From Ruminococcus sp. (GTDB lineage Bacteria; Bacillota_A; Clostridia; Oscillospirales; Ruminococcaceae), in contig NZ_JAEEMU010000046.1 of assembly GCF_016283395.1 (NCBI RefSeq), positions 32,435 to 96,434 on the forward strand: 64,000 bases of DNA. Reading direction: 5' to 3'. Under the pieces are notes generated by a model. The model worked only from the letters and a program-made list of their open reading frames with translations, was not told the DNA's origin and ran no database searches. The number at the start of each line of letters is the position of its first letter. Position 1 is the stretch's first letter. Below are positions 62,741 to 64,000 of this stretch, in pieces. Both the position numbers and the translations under genes were made by a program.

Positions 62741-63535
62741 TTATGCGTTCTCATCATTGCTTGTCGGCGTGTTACTCTTTGCTTTACCGCTTGCTTCTTC
62801 CGTATCGGGATTGCAGGCACCAAGAGCCTGAGCGATAGCATCTGCCGAGGACAGCTTTGAATTGAACTCCAAGTGACTGTAAAAATCAGCAGTTACCTGG
62901 AATGTAGAATGACCTAACCACTCCTGAATTGCTTTCATCGGAACACCATTAGCAAGCAGAAGGCTTGCACATGAATGTCTGAGATCGTGGAAACGGAGCT
63001 TCTTGAGTCTGTGCTTCCTGATCATACTTGCGAAGTGGTCGGTTACATAAACGGGTGTGATAAGATTACCGAAGTTGTCGGTGCAGATATAATCATCATA
63101 ATCATGACAGTATTCGTGCTTCATGAGCTTGGAGAGATATTCGTTTCTCTCTTTCTTCTCTTTCAGAAGATCTCCTATATAAGGTATAAGCGGAAGTGTT
63201 CTGTAACTCGCTCTTGTCTTGAGCTGATTATGGAACTTAGTAACTCCCTTTCCGTCCTCTCTTACAGTATAAGCCTTTTCACGAATAGTGATCGTTTTCT
63301 TGTCGAAGTCGATAGCGTCCCACCTCAGACCGATGATCTCGCTGCGGCGAAGTCCGTAATAGGCTGCGATAAGCACCACGATTTCCATACGATCTCCTCT
63401 GAAAGCATTGAACAGCAGTCCAAGCTCCTGTTCGTTATAGAACATGCCTAATCCAAGCATTTCGCTTACGTCTTTGACTGTCACAATATCAGGGTATTTG
63501 CTAAAGAGCTTGTCATAGGCTTCATAGTCCGTCAT
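62741..63535 (-). CDS. Tyrosine recombinase (integrase), N-terminus replaced by an excisionase fragment
   Basis: 264 residues, AAGGAGG 8 nt before the ATG. Residues 1 to about 30 (MTDYEAYDKLFSKYPDIVTV...MLGLG) look like the start of a small helix-turn-helix excisionase, not an integrase. From about residue 31 the sequence is a tyrosine-recombinase catalytic domain: Arg in YGLRRSEIIGLRW, HDLRHSCASLLL (HxxR), LGHSTFQVTADFYSHL (His and nucleophile Tyr). Arm-binding and core-binding domains are missing (normal size about 380-400). This looks like an in-frame deletion joining xis to int. It lies 47 nt from the intact tRNA-Leu, the usual place of an att-proximal int. Confidence 0.8.
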   Translation of the reverse strand: MTDYEAYDKLFSKYPDIVTVKDVSEMLGLGMFYNEQELGLLFNAFRGDRMEIVVLIAAYYGLRRSEIIGLRWDAIDFDKKTITIREKAYTVREDGKGVTKFHNQLKTRASYRTLPLIPYIGDLLKEKKERNEYLSKLMKHEYCHDYDDYICTDNFGNLITPVYVTDHFASMIRKHRLKKLRFHDLRHSCASLLLANGVPMKAIQEWLGHSTFQVTADFYSHLEFNSKLSSADAIAQALGACNPDTEEASGKAKSNTPTSNDENA

Positions 63536-63670
63536 AAGCCAATCCTCCTTATCCCTATATCTCGTAGTTATAGCCTTGATGAATATTCAATTTTCAAGTT
63601 GCTTTGCCGTAAGAACGGCAGTACATCGTCTATCCGTTATTTTTATGCCCGAAATTGATGTACTGTTGGC

Positions 63671-63812
63671 AGCTTCCCCTGAATCTCAGAAACGGGGAAG
63701 CTCCCGACAGCATATCGCTGTCAAACTGATAGGAGATTTCATAATATGAGATGATATCGGCAATGCCTGTCTCTTTAACGTACAGGCACTCCCGACAGCA
63801 TCTCTGCTGTCA
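63671..63812. repeat. Two hairpin plus CTCCCGACAGCA repeat units
   Basis: Unit 1: stem AGCTTCCCC / GGGGAAGCT (63671-63702), then CTCCCGACAGCAT...GCTGTCA (63701-63723). Unit 2: stem TGCCTGT / ACAGGCA (63764-63788), then CTCCCGACAGCAT...GCTGTCA (63789-63812). The second part of each is itself a GACAGC/GCTGTC hairpin. A further GGGACGGT...ACCGTCCC stem (about 63853-63890) precedes the gene at 63910. The gap 63536-63909 has no other gene. Confidence 0.6.
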
Positions 63813-63909
63813 TTTGAAAATAAAGGAATCATACTTGATGGCTTTTTAAAGATGGGGACGGTACAGAAATGGAAAAAAATGCACCGTCCCTTAACTCGGA
63901 GGTAACAGT

Positions 63910-64000
63910 ATGTCAGAGGTCGTTTATTTCCTCTCACACCGCATAGAGGTCAATGCCCTCTATACATCAACCGAGAAATTTGCGTTTTTGGGGTTGATTT
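63910..64000 (+). CDS. Start of an unidentified gene of the integrated element (partial)
   Basis: ATG at 63910 with GGAGG 8 nt upstream; the frame is open to the right edge (MSEVVYFLSHRIEVNALYTS, then TEKFAFLGLI). 30 residues are too few for a family call. Its place beside the xis-int fusion suggests that it belongs to the mobile element. Confidence 0.55.
   Translation, partial: MSEVVYFLSHRIEVNALYTSTEKFAFLGLI

Noticed and set aside
1..64000. Ribosomal RNA genes, prophage structural genes or complete insertion sequences
   Set aside because: None seen. The only mobile-element signals are the int fusion and att-like units near the right edge and the non-coding mosaic repeats.

Overview
The window looks like chromosome of a cellulolytic, cellulosome-forming Ruminococcus (Ruminococcus flavefaciens / R. 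champanellensis type). Seen directly: large secreted multimodular glycoside hydrolases with dockerin modules and long Thr-rich linkers, a dockerin-bearing peptidase, xylose isomerase in a sugar ABC-transport operon, strong GGAGG ribosome binding sites and TTGACA-N17-TATAAT promoters. The species name is inference; the Gram-positive fibre-degrading Oscillospiraceae assignment is firm.

Layout. 1-2410: 5' part of a GH9 cellulase gene running off the left edge. 2703-5285: guanylate-kinase-like protein, nucleotide-sugar dehydratase/epimerase, cupin. 5426-11623: a cobalamin-riboswitch-controlled operon with two surface DUF4430 proteins (the second has a transcobalamin-like toroid plus DUF4430 layout) and a complete ECF transporter (T, fused A-A', S), read here as a corrinoid capture and import system. 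11904-16528: phosphate acetyltransferase, a sigma factor with a duplicated-domain membrane partner (probable anti-sigma), a small secreted protein and a truncated AlbA_2 protein. 16559-24669: leftward housekeeping genes (ligA, Gfo/Idh oxidoreductase, SpoU methyltransferase, and fhs-tsaE-tsaB-rpiB-upp). 24834-32483: a leftward xylan/xylo-oligosaccharide operon (mutarotase-like protein, GH3, xylA, solute-binding protein, two permeases) with a divergent AraC regulator. 33691-44522: cellulosome genes (GH9-dockerin-GH16; GH11-CBM-dockerin-CE1; M23-SH3-dockerin), two more AraC regulators and an esterase pseudogene. 44819-51342: HMA metal-binding protein, two-component system, and a VTC / DUF4956 / CotH cluster. 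51435-62125: P-type ATPase, BirA-controlled bioY, patatin, GNAT, aroB-aroA-aroC-DUF4364, and a GGDEF/EAL protein. 62170-64000: left end of a degraded integrated element at a tRNA-Leu gene, with a split tRNA, an intact replacement tRNA-Leu(CAA), a xis-int fusion and the start of a further gene.

Two themes join the genes. Plant cell-wall breakdown outside the cell (GH9, GH16, GH11, CE1, dockerins) feeds oligosaccharide import and xylose isomerisation inside. Vitamins are scavenged by high-affinity membrane systems (cobalamin ECF, BioY), each with a visible cis-regulatory element (cobalamin riboswitch, BirA operator).

The intergenic space is unusual. A family of mosaic elements (TTAG-rich ends in inverted orientation around several GC palindromes that mostly end in CCCTAC) is scattered at 5.3, 11.7, 15.4, 16.0, 18.7 and 55.5 kb, and at two places it supplies the stop codon of the neighbouring gene.
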